Origin: Polysphondylium violaceum
Taxonomy: Eukaryota; Evosea; Eumycetozoa; Dictyosteliales; Dictyosteliaceae
Assembly: GCA_000277445.1 (NCBI GenBank)
Contig: AJWJ01000141.1
Span: forward strand, 1 to 46,384
Length of the DNA stretch: 46,384 bases
Direction of reading: 5' to 3'
The notes beneath the pieces are model-generated. The model did not search any database, was not told the DNA's origin, and saw only the letters and a program-made list of their open reading frames with translations. A program made the translations under genes and the position numbers. Shown in pieces: positions 10,643 through 20,115 of this stretch. How positions within the stretch are numbered: position 1 is the first letter of the stretch; every line of letters begins with the position of its first letter.

Positions 10643-12465
10643 TTATTTTGAAGATACATATTCCCAGTTATTGATCATCATCTTTTGTAAGGCAAACAAA
10701 GCTTGTTTCTTTACTTCGTCATTGGCGTTGGTCATTAATTTCATTACAACTGGTTTGATAGAGAGTTGTTCGATGATGTGTTTACCACGTGGATGGTATC
10801 TAACAAATTCACCAAGATCATGACAAGCAATTGATAAATGTAAAGTGTTTGATGATTTTTCTAAAATAACATGTAAATATTTAAGGATTTGATAGTTGTT
10901 TTCTTCAAATTTAGAGGCGTTTTCTTTCCAGAATCTTTCAGATTTGTGAACTGGTGTCCATTCTAAATCACCTGAAATAATTTCTGATTTATATTTATGG
11001 AATGAGCTAAAATTATAATATGTTAATTAATATAAATGAATGATGGTGATGATGGTGATGATTATAATTCATAAAAAAAGAAAAATAGTTACCTCATATT
11101 ATCAATATCTTTAGCTAAGCCATCTTCGAGAGCTTTAATATCATTTTCTATATCTTCATCACCCCATTTCTTAATAGTGAGGATATTTAACATACGAACA
11201 AAACCATTATCAATCATTTCTTCGTTATTGTTACCTTGATCTAATAAATTCTATAGTAATAATAATATCAAGTTAATATCATGATATCATTAAATTTAAA
11301 ACAATATAAATAAATAAATACTCTAAGAGAAGCAAGGGATAATCTAACAATCTTTTCTTTGGTAACAACTTTAACCAAAGTAACAAGTTTACCAACTAAA
11401 CCAGTGTTACTGTATGAAGCAGCAATGTCTTTGCTAAAGGTTAATAACCAGATAGCATAAAGGGTTTCATACAAAAGTTGGACATTTGGTGAAGATGGGC
11501 TTTGGGCGTCAAGAATATTGAGTAATCTATTTTTAGATAATGAGAGTAAAATTATATTGTTGTATTAGAGATAATGAATGATCATACATATAGATATAGA
11601 TATACATAGAAAACACTTACAATTCTGGACCTTGAAGAGTTTTAAATAAGTTTCTGTAATCATCTTTTAAGAAAATAGTTTGTAATGCAATGAGACCAAC
11701 TTCAACTTCAGCAGAGTTGTTCTTTCTCAATAATGGGAGAATCCAATTGAATAAAGTTTCTACATATTGTTGTGATGGATCACCAGCACACATAATATTA
11801 CCAAGAATGACGCTTGATTGGAGATTAGTGTAGGCATCATCACGATTTAATAATCTAAAGAAAACAGAAAATGGGTATGATGGATCATCTTGTTTGTTTA
11901 ATCTAGCAAAATAACCAGCTGCTCTTGGTTCAACTATAAATTATTGTTATTATTATTATTATCATCGAGATTGAGATTGAATTATATAAAAGTTTTCAAA
12001 AAAGAATTGATTTTATAAATGAATTATATGTGTTAGTCATCATCGTCATCGTCGTCATCATCAATATCTGTATCTAAATATCCTAAAATAAATAATCATA
12101 CTTTGAATGATTTCATTGATCAAAGTTAACAAGTATTGAACAATTTCAACATTGCTAGTAGAGTTGATAAAGTTTACAAAAAATGAAACATATTTTTGTG
12201 GAAACTAAAAAATGATGATTATCAATATATTAGTACAATGATGATCATGATGAAAAATATGATATCTTACAGCTAAAAACTTTTCTTTCTTTTCAGCTTC
12301 GGTGTGTTTATCGTATTTAGAGATAAGATCATAATCATCAACACTGATGGTGTTTGAAGAAGCAAAAGCATTCCAAGGGATTTCTCTTGCTAAAACAACT
12401 CTTTCTCTAAAGGTGCTTTCGGCAACCTTTACACCATTTGAAGTATCCATTTCGTTAAAATTCAT
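10643..12465 (-). CDS. vatH: V-type proton ATPase subunit H
   Basis: Six exons on the minus strand: 12271-12465, 12102-12204, 11621-11933, 11322-11526, 11093-11250 and 10643-11006. Every junction keeps phase and the product is 445 aa, in the normal range for this subunit. Subunit H is an armadillo-type helical solenoid of the V1 sector; it is needed to couple ATP hydrolysis to proton pumping in the contractile vacuole and endolysosomes. Diagnostic segments are REIPWNAF near the N-terminus, VRLSLASLR in the middle and the C-terminal SERFWKEN, AHDLGEFVR-like (CHDLGEFVRYHPRGK) and NNWEYV, all conserved in animal and yeast Vma13. Intron 2 (168 nt) contains a trinucleotide tract that would read as Asp repeats. 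The start could also be the Met six codons in (12450). Confidence 0.95.
12038..12069 (-). repeat. GAT/GAC trinucleotide tract inside vatH intron 2
   Basis: The intron holds a run of ATC/GTC triplets on the plus strand, that is GATGATGATGACGACGAT on the coding strand, preceded by a TTTTAG acceptor-like site. Read as an exon it gives an Asp run and then TAA with no donor, so it is placed in the intron. Confidence 0.6.
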
Positions 12466-12878
12466 TGTTCCACAGATATAGACGTCTATATTAATAATAT
12501 ACTAATACACAAAAAACAATCTCTGTTTAAATTAATTTATATATAAATATAGGGGATATAAAAGGTAGAAGGGTCTCTCGAAAATGTCCTGTTTTTAATT
12601 ATGTTAGTCACGATAAACATAAAAAAAAAATACATAAAAAAAAAAAATTAATTTTTTCATAAAAAAATTTTCACCCAGGTTCTTTGTGCGAAAAAATAAA
12701 AATCAAGGATCAAAATTTTTTTCGCTATTGAAAAATTACAAGGAAGTTCCTAATATAGGAGCACCTGGTAAAAAAACAAACACTAAATTTTCACCACATG
12801 ATACTTTTTTACAAACAAAAATAGATTGTAGTGTTTCATTTATTTATATGATTATTGTGATTGTATAGCGATTGTTGA
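12466..12878. other. vatH promoter region / 3' flank of reductase
   Basis: A/T-rich sequence with long A runs (about 12620-12650). A short open frame on the plus strand at 12686-12868 starts with GTG, lacks dictyostelid coding character and was not accepted. No other structure is evident. Confidence 0.6.
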
Positions 12879-13888
12879 TCAATTGTTTTCTTCTCTGCCT
12901 GAGGGCCATGTCATATTGTGAATTGGTTTCATAAATTCAATGAGATCATTCAATAGTTCTTTGTCAATGGGATCTTGTAGGGTTTTAAGATTATCTTTCA
13001 CGTTTTCGATGCAGGGCATGCCGACGAGATGGGTGGCAAGGTCTGGATGGCCGAGTGTGTATTGTAGTGCGAGTTTGGAGATATTTGATCCTCTTTGTCT
13101 GCAAAATTCAGCAGCTTCTTTGCATTTTAACTTGATTTCATTGGATGCAGGATGCCAATCTCTGGGACCTGTCTCTGTCAAGAGTCCCATAGAGAGTGCC
13201 GATGCGTTGATAATACCTATATTGTGACCTTTGAGTTTTGGTACAAGGTTATCGAGTGAGCTGTCGTTTAGAGAATAGTGGCAATAGGAGAGAATGACGT
13301 CTAATTCGTCGGGGACGGTGTCAACTACCCGCTCTATTGCAGCCAAAGGCAAGCCCGTGACACCAATATGTCGCACAAGCCCATCGGATTTGAGTTTCAT
13401 GAGTGTAGGAATGGATTCCTTGATTATTTGATTTATGTTTCCAAACTCAATGTCATGGAGTTGTAGGATATCCAAGTGATCCAATTGCAGTCTATCTAGA
13501 CTCTCTTTAACAGATTCTTTTATTCTCTCTTTGGAGAAATTGAAATCATCTCGACCATATCTTCCAACTTTGGTGCCGATAATAAATTTGTCTCGAGGAA
13601 TATCCACCAATGCTTTACCCAATATTTCCTCTGATTTTGTATTTCCATAATATGGTGAGGTATCTATAAAATTTATCCCATTTTTAATTGCATCTTTTTA
13701 TTATTATTAATGATGTTAATATGTCTACAATGTAGGAGGATGTAGTGTTGTAATTGATAATAAATACAATGTATAGAGTCTATTTGTTTTTTCTCATCTA
13801 CATCACCATAGAAACCGCCCAATGGCGATGCACCATAGCTTAGTATTGATACATTTAAATCTGTTTTCCCAAGTCTTCTATATTGCAT
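12879..13888 (-). CDS. Aldo/keto reductase of the L-galactose dehydrogenase type
   Basis: Two exons (13768-13888 and 12879-13693; 74-nt intron) give 311 aa, compared with about 319 for plant L-galactose dehydrogenase. The join CAT T|AT GCA restores HYAIKNGINFIDTSPYYGN. The aldo/keto-reductase catalytic residues are visible: Asp51 and Tyr56 in FIDTSPYYG, Lys in IIGTKVGRYG, and His in LQLHDIEFG. GASPLGG near the start, ITGLPL-like (VTGLPLA), ILSYCHYSLND and MGLLTETGPRDWHP are characteristic of the L-GalDH/D-arabinose dehydrogenase branch. Plant members oxidise L-galactose to the lactone in ascorbate synthesis with NAD; the amoebal substrate is unknown. The enzyme is cytosolic, with no targeting signal. 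Confidence 0.88.
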
Positions 13889-14191
13889 TTTATTTGTATA
13901 AAATAATAAAATAATATAATATCTTTTTGTATTTGAATAATAAATTAAAAGAGAAACAAAGAGTTATATTGCTGTCTTATCAAGCACACCCTTCCAACAA
14001 ATTTGAAAAATCTTAGAGTGTGAGATATGTGGGTGAGAGGGGTGAATGAGAAAAGTAGCAGTAAATTGGATGTGTGTGTGTGTGGTGTATCTCTAAATAA
14101 TTGAAGAATAACTAGAGATCCGCATCCAATGTTGAGTGAGTGATGTGTATGTTACATATGATAAATGAATCAAAAGTATTGTACAAACTAT
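13889..14191. other. Short intergenic region, no feature seen
   Basis: Region between the reductase start and the PC4 stop, about 300 nt. It contains a TG microsatellite near 14070-14085 and TGAGTG-rich sequence. No coding frame or clear signal is present. Confidence 0.6.
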
Positions 14192-14691
14192 TTATTTCTC
14201 TTTAGTCCATGAATCAATAACATCCATGTGTTTTTTAATTAAAGCCCATTGTTCAAAGGTAATTGAAATACCACCTATGAGGATAAAAAAACATTTGGTT
14301 AGTTTGTTTGTTTATACAGGTGTCTGTGTATAGATAATGAACAAATAAACAAATACATACTTTTTCCTGGTTTTAATTCACCAGATTTATCTTCATAGTA
14401 TTCACGAATAGCAATTCTTTTGTAACCTTTAAAATCAGAAAAACCGATTCTCTTTTTGTTTCCTAAATCTATATATTTCTCTTTTTCATTGACTTCACTT
14501 GTTTGGGTTTTAGTTTTCTTGCTACTACCAGTTTCCTTTTCTTTGGGTGTTTTAGTTTCATCTTCCTCTTCTTCTTGCTCTTCTTGTTCTTTTTCTACTT
14601 TTTCCTCTTGTTCTTCTTCTTCGTCACTCTCTACCTTTCTCTTTGGAGCTGCCTTTTTACTATATGAAAACTTCTTTTTACCTTTATACAT
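14192..14691 (-). CDS. sub1: PC4/Sub1 transcriptional coactivator
   Basis: Two exons (14361-14691 and 14192-14274; 86-nt intron) give 137 aa. The ATG at 14691 was chosen; a GTG one codon upstream is not a likely start. Residues 1-66 are a basic patch followed by a long Glu-rich, Ser/Thr-containing tail, like the regulatory N-terminus of human PC4. Residues about 70-135 form the PC4 single-strand-DNA-binding domain: YIDLGNKKRIGFSDFKGYKRIAIREYYED, then ELKPGK and, across the intron, GISITFEQWALIKKHM. PC4 proteins bind melted DNA and help RNA polymerase II initiate and resist damage. The acidic stretch in the N-terminal region may be a CK2 target, by analogy only. Confidence 0.93.
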
Positions 14692-14859
14692 CACTGCCGA
14701 TCTATCTATCTATTTTAATCAAACCAATAAAACTAATTTATGAAATTCAAAAAATTTTTTAAATTTGAAAAAAAAAAAACAAAAAAAGAGGAGGGAAATT
14801 ATTCTTGGAAAATATTTATACTTTTAAAGGGGTTTATTTATTTCCTGAAATTCGCATAT

Positions 14860-15589
14860 TTAATTTGTTAGCGAGTTTATTTCTCTTTTTAGATTCTCTA
14901 TTGATTTACTACCAAATTCATTTTGAAACTCTGATGTTCTAAATAGTTTTTCATAGCCTTCAGAAACAAATGATTGTAAAATTTTTGATCTACCAGTTCT
15001 ATAGGATTGCTCATCGATATGAATATATTCCTTTCTAATATTTTCCGCATATTTATCATACACTATTACAAGATATATTGTTAATATATTATCCTTTGAG
15101 AAGAAATAAAAGTTTATATTTATATATAATACCTTTTTCATCAACACCCAATATTGATAAATCCATATCTAGGAAATAATTTAAATCTGGATCAATGTCT
15201 CTTGGTGTTTTTGTATGATTTTTAGTGGCCATGATAAAATTGTAAACCTTTTGAGAGAAATCAGTGTTTAAATGAACTTGCTCAGAGAATTGATTAAACA
15301 CTAAAGCAGATTGTTCTTCATTGTCATGACGAGTTGGGTCATAGATGATATCGTGGAACCAAATAGAGAGTAAAACAGTTTCTGATGATTTCAACTTTAA
15401 TTTAAATCTATCGTGTAGTCCAAGTAATTCATTGATATGGTTCATTGTATGATAGTATCTTTGTTTTTCATTGTATCTACTCTCGATTACATTCCACCAT
15501 TTCTTTTGAATCTCTTCAGTAGCCAATATCTTTCCTCCATCGGTTGTAAATCTGCATACTGACTTACTGAGTTCTATCCATTTATTCAT
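14860..15589 (-). CDS. HD-domain metal-dependent phosphohydrolase (COG4339-like)
   Basis: Two exons (15133-15589 and 14860-15062; 70-nt intron, phase 1) give 219 aa. The HD signature is visible as RYYHTMNHINELL (first His), SIWFHDIIYDP (His-Asp pair) and, further on, FLDMDLSILG (Asp), the arrangement of small soluble HD hydrolases that bind divalent metal. The join gives DEK-VYDKYAENIRKEY, matching the conserved 'YxxYxxxIRxEY' segment after LG. RTGRSKILQSF and LFRTSEFQ near the end also fit the predicted-HD-hydrolase family. Substrates of this branch are not known; nucleotides are likely. No targeting signal is seen. Confidence 0.85.
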
Positions 15590-15785
15590 TATTGCTGTAG
15601 TTATTTCAGGGGTTTCTTTATTTGGGATTTATGTCATACAAATTGTAAATTAAAAATTTAATAAAAAAAAAAAAATACTGCAAAGAAGAAAGTTATTTAA
15701 ACTTGATTATTTTTCATATTTACTACTACAAAACATTATTACTTTATGTTTATTATTGATTTCATTATACTAATAAATTAAATTA

Positions 15786-17637
15786 TTAATATTTAGATGT
15801 AAGCCAAAAAGAATCATGGACTTGATAACGATGATTACCGACAAATTCAAAGTAGAGGTTGGTGGTGTTGGCATAGAATCTAGAGAAACCATAGTTGATA
15901 CCACGGAAGATACTCCAATCTGGTTGTTCTTCGTGGCCATCACCTTGGGAGTTGAGGTCATTGGCATTCCAGGGGACACTATAAGAGTTACCTGCATTAC
16001 CAATTACAACGTGTACAGTGGCATCATTGTCACTATCGGCACAGGTAAAATTAAACATACCACAGGTTCTTTCATAGACGTGAACGTGGCCCCAAAGAGC
16101 GACATTGACATCATATTTGACAAAAAGTGGTTCAATAGACTCGAGGAGAGCAGTGGTGAGACCCAATTCATTGCCTGGGAAGGCAGATACATACATGGGT
16201 CTGTGGCCAGAGAATACAATCCATGGGGTATCAGTACGGTCGACAGAGGCAAGATCATTGACTAACCATTCAAATTGTTCAGAACCTGGGAGGAAATCGT
16301 GTTCGGCAGACATGACAGTGAAATGGACTGGTCCATTGTTGTAAGAGAACCAGTTGTTACGGTTGGGTGATTGTTCATCCCCTGGCATATGGAAACGTTT
16401 GGCAAAAGGGACACCGCATTCACCACCAGAATCTGATCCATAGTTTGAATAAGAAGGGGCAAATGGTTGACCAATGTAATCGTATTCGTGGTTACCAATG
16501 GTAAGCATATAGGGGACAGATGATGTAATTGGTTCCATAGTGTCTAAATAGTAATCCCAAACAAAAGCTTTGCCTCTTGCATAGGAAATGTCACCAACGT
16601 GGTGGGTGATCCAAAATGGTGGAAGAGTTTCACCCTCGAGGGTAGGTTGGACACCAGCAGCTTTGAGCATTGGTGATTTATTGGCGGGTACTTGAACAGT
16701 TCCTAAAATACCAGCAACAGTTTGAGTTGAAGAGTATTGAGTTTCAACAGTGGCGGTGAATGGGAAATTAGTACCCAAATCACCAAAACAAACAACAAAG
16801 GCTTCTTTGGGTGATACAGAGTAATCTGGAACAGATTGAAAAGTTTGAACGTCACTGTAACCATCGACTTCACTACCAAAATAATAGTAATAGGTGGTGC
16901 CTGGTAAAAGATTGGTCATGACGATATCGTGAGTATAACCTGGACTACGGAAATAGTTGGTGCTGTTTGCGGGTGATGCGCACATGTCAGTGATAGAGTA
17001 GGTGATTGAACTACCAGTGGCGGAGTATCTCATATTGGTTGGTTGGGTGTCATAGTAGACAGTTGGGGTACTGTTGGTACCACTGACATACATTAAACGC
17101 ATTTCCGAGGTATTATTTGTCAAAGAGATATAGCTTTTACCTGGTGCATTTGGATTGGTAAATGTAACTGCACTACTAGTAGCAGCAACAGTCAATGTAA
17201 CATTTGGTATAATTCCAGTGAGAACTGGACCTGTAGCATTAGCACTTGCTGGAGTCCAGATACGGAATATATAATCTTCTCTAACATTTAAAATTGGTAC
17301 ACTTAATTGACCAACTCCACTTTTCCAATCTATATATATATATTAATATATATTTAAATATAAAATCTGTTTAGAATTTATATATTTACTTACTTGGATA
17401 AGTTTTAAGTGCAATAAAGCCATTTGGATGAGTTACACTAGCAGTTGATGGTGAATAGATTGCTAATAAATCATTTGCAGTTGCATTTAAACCGGCCCAA
17501 TTAATGGTAATAATATCATTTGATTTAGCCAATACTGATGGAGAGACATTCATACTAGGTGGTGAAGCTGTTCTAACAACATTGTTGAAACAACTAATCA
17601 ATGATAACACTAAAATAATAGTGGTAAACTTGATCAT
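15786..17637 (-). CDS. Secreted purple acid phosphatase (calcineurin-like metallophosphoesterase)
   Basis: Two exons (17394-17637 and 15786-17329; 64-nt intron, phase 1) give 595 aa. The N-terminus is a signal peptide (MIKFTTIILVLSLISCF...). A fibronectin-like N-terminal half ends near YYYYFGSEVDGYSD. The catalytic domain has the five metal-ligand blocks of plant-type purple acid phosphatases: GDLG, HVGDISYARG, GNHEYDY, VFSGHRPMY and GHVHVYERT. These bind a dinuclear Fe/M centre and hydrolyse phosphate monoesters at acidic pH in lysosomes or outside the cell. Many N-glycosylation sites (NNTS, NSTN, NATT) agree with passage through the secretory pathway. Codon use is slightly more C-ending than in neighbours, suggesting good expression. 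Confidence 0.93.
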
Positions 17638-17956
17638 TTTTAATTTATTTGTAGTAGTGTTTGTAATAATACAAAATACTAAAGTAAAATCTTACAAAGC
17701 TTTTTGAAATTTTAAAAATAATTAAAAAAAAAATATCTATCTTTTTTTTTTTCAATCTTCGGCCCTCCTTTGAACGACGGCATCCTTTTTTAAAAAAATA
17801 AATTTTTTTTAATTTTAATATCGATAGCACTGGGCGTTGAAAATTCATTTATTGGATACCCTTTGGGATAATCTTAGATACCACCATACACAAAGATGAA
17901 TCAAAAATATTAATCACTCTCTATTCTATCTATTTCTTATAGAAATATTTATTTAT
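17638..17956. other. Phosphatase promoter region
   Basis: Upstream of the minus-strand phosphatase and downstream of Maf. It holds a short GC-richer patch (about 17758-17785) between T and A runs, and TATCCAATAAATG-like A/T sequence on the minus strand. No gene is visible. Confidence 0.55.
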
Positions 17957-18607
17957 TTACATTTGTTGAGATTCGTTTATTAATTTAATGGTCATTGTTT
18001 TTGGTAAACCCATGATTGTTTCAATTTCACCATCGAGACGATCGGTCACCTCTGACATATGTTCGACAGTAAATCCACCAGCACAATGTAAAACATCACC
18101 TTGTTCAATGAGTTTTTCAATGGTGGTGTCTGGTATTTTTTTAAAGTGTTGTGTAGCAATTTCAGTACCTTCTACTATCTTTCCAGTACTCATGTTTACA
18201 ACTACAATACTGACAACAGCTACAGCTGGATGAAATTCATAGCTTTTTAAATATTCTCTACAGATTTCTTTGGTCTCTGGTTTCTCTCTAATAACATTAT
18301 TATGAACAATGACTTGATCTGAGCATATGAGAATAGATTGTTTATCTTTTTCATCGTTTGATGACTTGATTCTATCAATCAAGGCTTGTGCTTTGGCTCT
18401 ACTAATCATTAAAGTTAGGGTTTTAGGATCACTATCTCTAATTGCCTTTTTTAATGTGTTAGTATTATTTATTATCATTGCATTATAAATATATTAATTT
18501 ACTTTTTCATCAATATCAGGAGACATTGTTTTAAATGAATATCCCATATCTTGTAATACTTTTTTTCTCCATATTGATGAAGATCCTAAAATAATATCTT
18601 GACCCAT
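17957..18607 (-). CDS. Maf-like nucleotide pyrophosphatase
   Basis: Two exons (18503-18607 and 17957-18445; 57-nt phase-0 intron) give 197 aa, a normal Maf length. Exon 1 encodes MGQDIILGSSSIWRKKVL with the SxxxR-type substrate-binding start and continues to MSPDIDEK; exon 2 resumes AIRDSDPKTLTLMISRAKA, which is exactly the Maf consensus order. The catalytic region ILICSDQVI...REKPETKE matches 'ADTVV...GKP'. GGFTVE and GEIETIMGLP complete the fold. Maf proteins hydrolyse non-canonical or modified NTPs to NMP and pyrophosphate and are thought to clean the nucleotide pool. The gene is divergent from the patatin gene, with 319 bp between them. Confidence 0.92.
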
Positions 18608-18926
18608 CGTTTTATATTAAACTAGTTATAGTTGGACCTTTCAACTTTAAAAAAGTTTTGAAAAAATTGAACAAATTTTATTTTTTTTGAAAATTACCTA
18701 TCCAACCTATTTTTGATCATTTATTTAAAATTAGATTACCCCCATTGATCAAAAATAGGTTGAATATGGGGTGAATATTATTGGGAGGTGATGGCAAAGT
18801 TACAAATCAATTTATTTTGAGAATGTTAATTTTTTTTATATTTAAATTTATATATTTTAAATCTAGTATAAAAATGCGATACATTTTTGTTTTTTAAATT
18901 CTTCCATTTATTATTATAATATAAAT
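18608..18926. other. Bidirectional promoter region between Maf and patatin genes
   Basis: The 319-bp spacer between two divergent genes holds the 17-bp inverted repeat described separately (18703-18762) and T-rich tracts near the patatin start. No coding frame is present. Confidence 0.6.
18703..18762. repeat. Perfect 17-bp inverted repeat in a divergent promoter
   Basis: CAACCTATTTTTGATCA at 18703-18719 is repeated inverted at 18746-18762, with a 26-nt A/T-rich loop. The position midway between two divergently transcribed genes suggests an operator for a dimeric regulator or a cruciform. A remnant of a small inverted-repeat element is the alternative. Confidence 0.55.
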
Positions 18927-20047
18927 ATGATTCAACCAAAGAAATTAAAAGTAGTTGTTTGCTTAGATGGTGGTGGTACAAAAGGTAATTAATAATAATT
19001 TCGTAAAAATTATTTAATCAAAATACTTAACTCTTTGTAAATGTTTAGGTTTAATGACCCTTCAAATGTTATCTCATCTTGAAAAAGAATTGGGATTTGA
19101 TATGACCAAAACATGTGATTTAATTGGTGGTACTTCAACTGGTGGAATTATTAGTTTTTGCAAATGTATGTTATTAATGTTTTTCAAATATTTAAAAATT
19201 TAAATTAACACTTTGAATAGTAATCAATTTATCAAATGAAGAAATTGTTGATTTATACAAAAAGATTGGAAAAGAGGTATTGAAATTTGCTTGTACCAAT
19301 ATTACAGAAAGTCAATCAATTGTAAACACAAAACTCTATACTGATAGTTTAACCAAATATTTTGGTGATACTCATATTAAAGACTTTTGTGCAGGTAGAA
19401 AATGCTTTTTGATGACATCTGTTAGTGAAAAATTGGTACCCAATTATAAACCATTTATGTTATCCAACTATGATAATCCAGGAAGAGCTCATGTCGGTCC
19501 AAAAGAAACTTTGAAAAATTTATCTGTTGTAAATTGTGTAAGAGCAACCTCTGGCATTCCTGGTTTGTTTGCTTTGCCAACTCATGAAAGTCAAATTTTC
19601 ATGGATGGTGGATATTTCCACAATAATCCAATAGAGGCCACCTATCATGAAGCTCTATCTGTCTTTGGTGCTTCTGAAGCAGAGTATATCATCTTTATTT
19701 CTTTTGGTACTGGTGAATGCCCAAATGCAATTAATTCATTCATTTCTAATGGTGTTATGAATCCTCTTGAAAAGCTTTCTAGTTTTTCACCATTCAAAAT
19801 TGACAGTCCTGCTCAAAGAATTGTAAACTTTATGACCAAAAGTTCAAATGAAACCCATCTTAAATTTAAGGCTGCAAATCCCAAAGTTAAATATTTTAGA
19901 TTTGATCCAATCTTGGATAAAAACATTCAAGTAAATGATTGTTCAGATGAAACAATCGCCTACATGAACAAAGTAACTGAAGCCTATTTATCAAGTTTTG
20001 AAGTTAAAAATTCTATCTCTCAATTAAAAGAATTATTAAAACAATAG
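18927..20047 (+). CDS. Patatin-like phospholipase
   Basis: Three exons (18927-18984, 19049-19165 and 19221-20047; introns of 64 and 55 nt) give 333 aa. The product starts with KLKVVVCLDGGGTKGLM, the oxyanion-hole DGGG loop. GTSTG (47-51) carries the nucleophile Ser49, and MDGGYFHNNP (about 186) supplies the catalytic Asp of the Ser-Asp dyad. CVRATSGIPGLF is also typical. Patatins are cytosolic or membrane-associated lipid acyl hydrolases. There is no signal peptide or membrane segment, and length is normal for the single-domain form. The gene converges on the SulP gene with 68 bp between stops. Confidence 0.93.
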
Positions 20048-20115
20048 AAAAGTTTGTGATTAGAAAAAAACATTCAATGAGGATTATTATTTCATCAAAG
20101 AATAAATTATATATT

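Noticed and set aside
12038-12088. Extra Asp-rich exon in vatH
   Set aside because: Reads to a stop with no donor site; the direct join of exons 2 and 3 preserves the conserved protein.
12686-12868. 60-codon plus-strand frame between vatH and the reductase
   Set aside because: Starts at GTG, is A/T-driven and lies in the vatH promoter.
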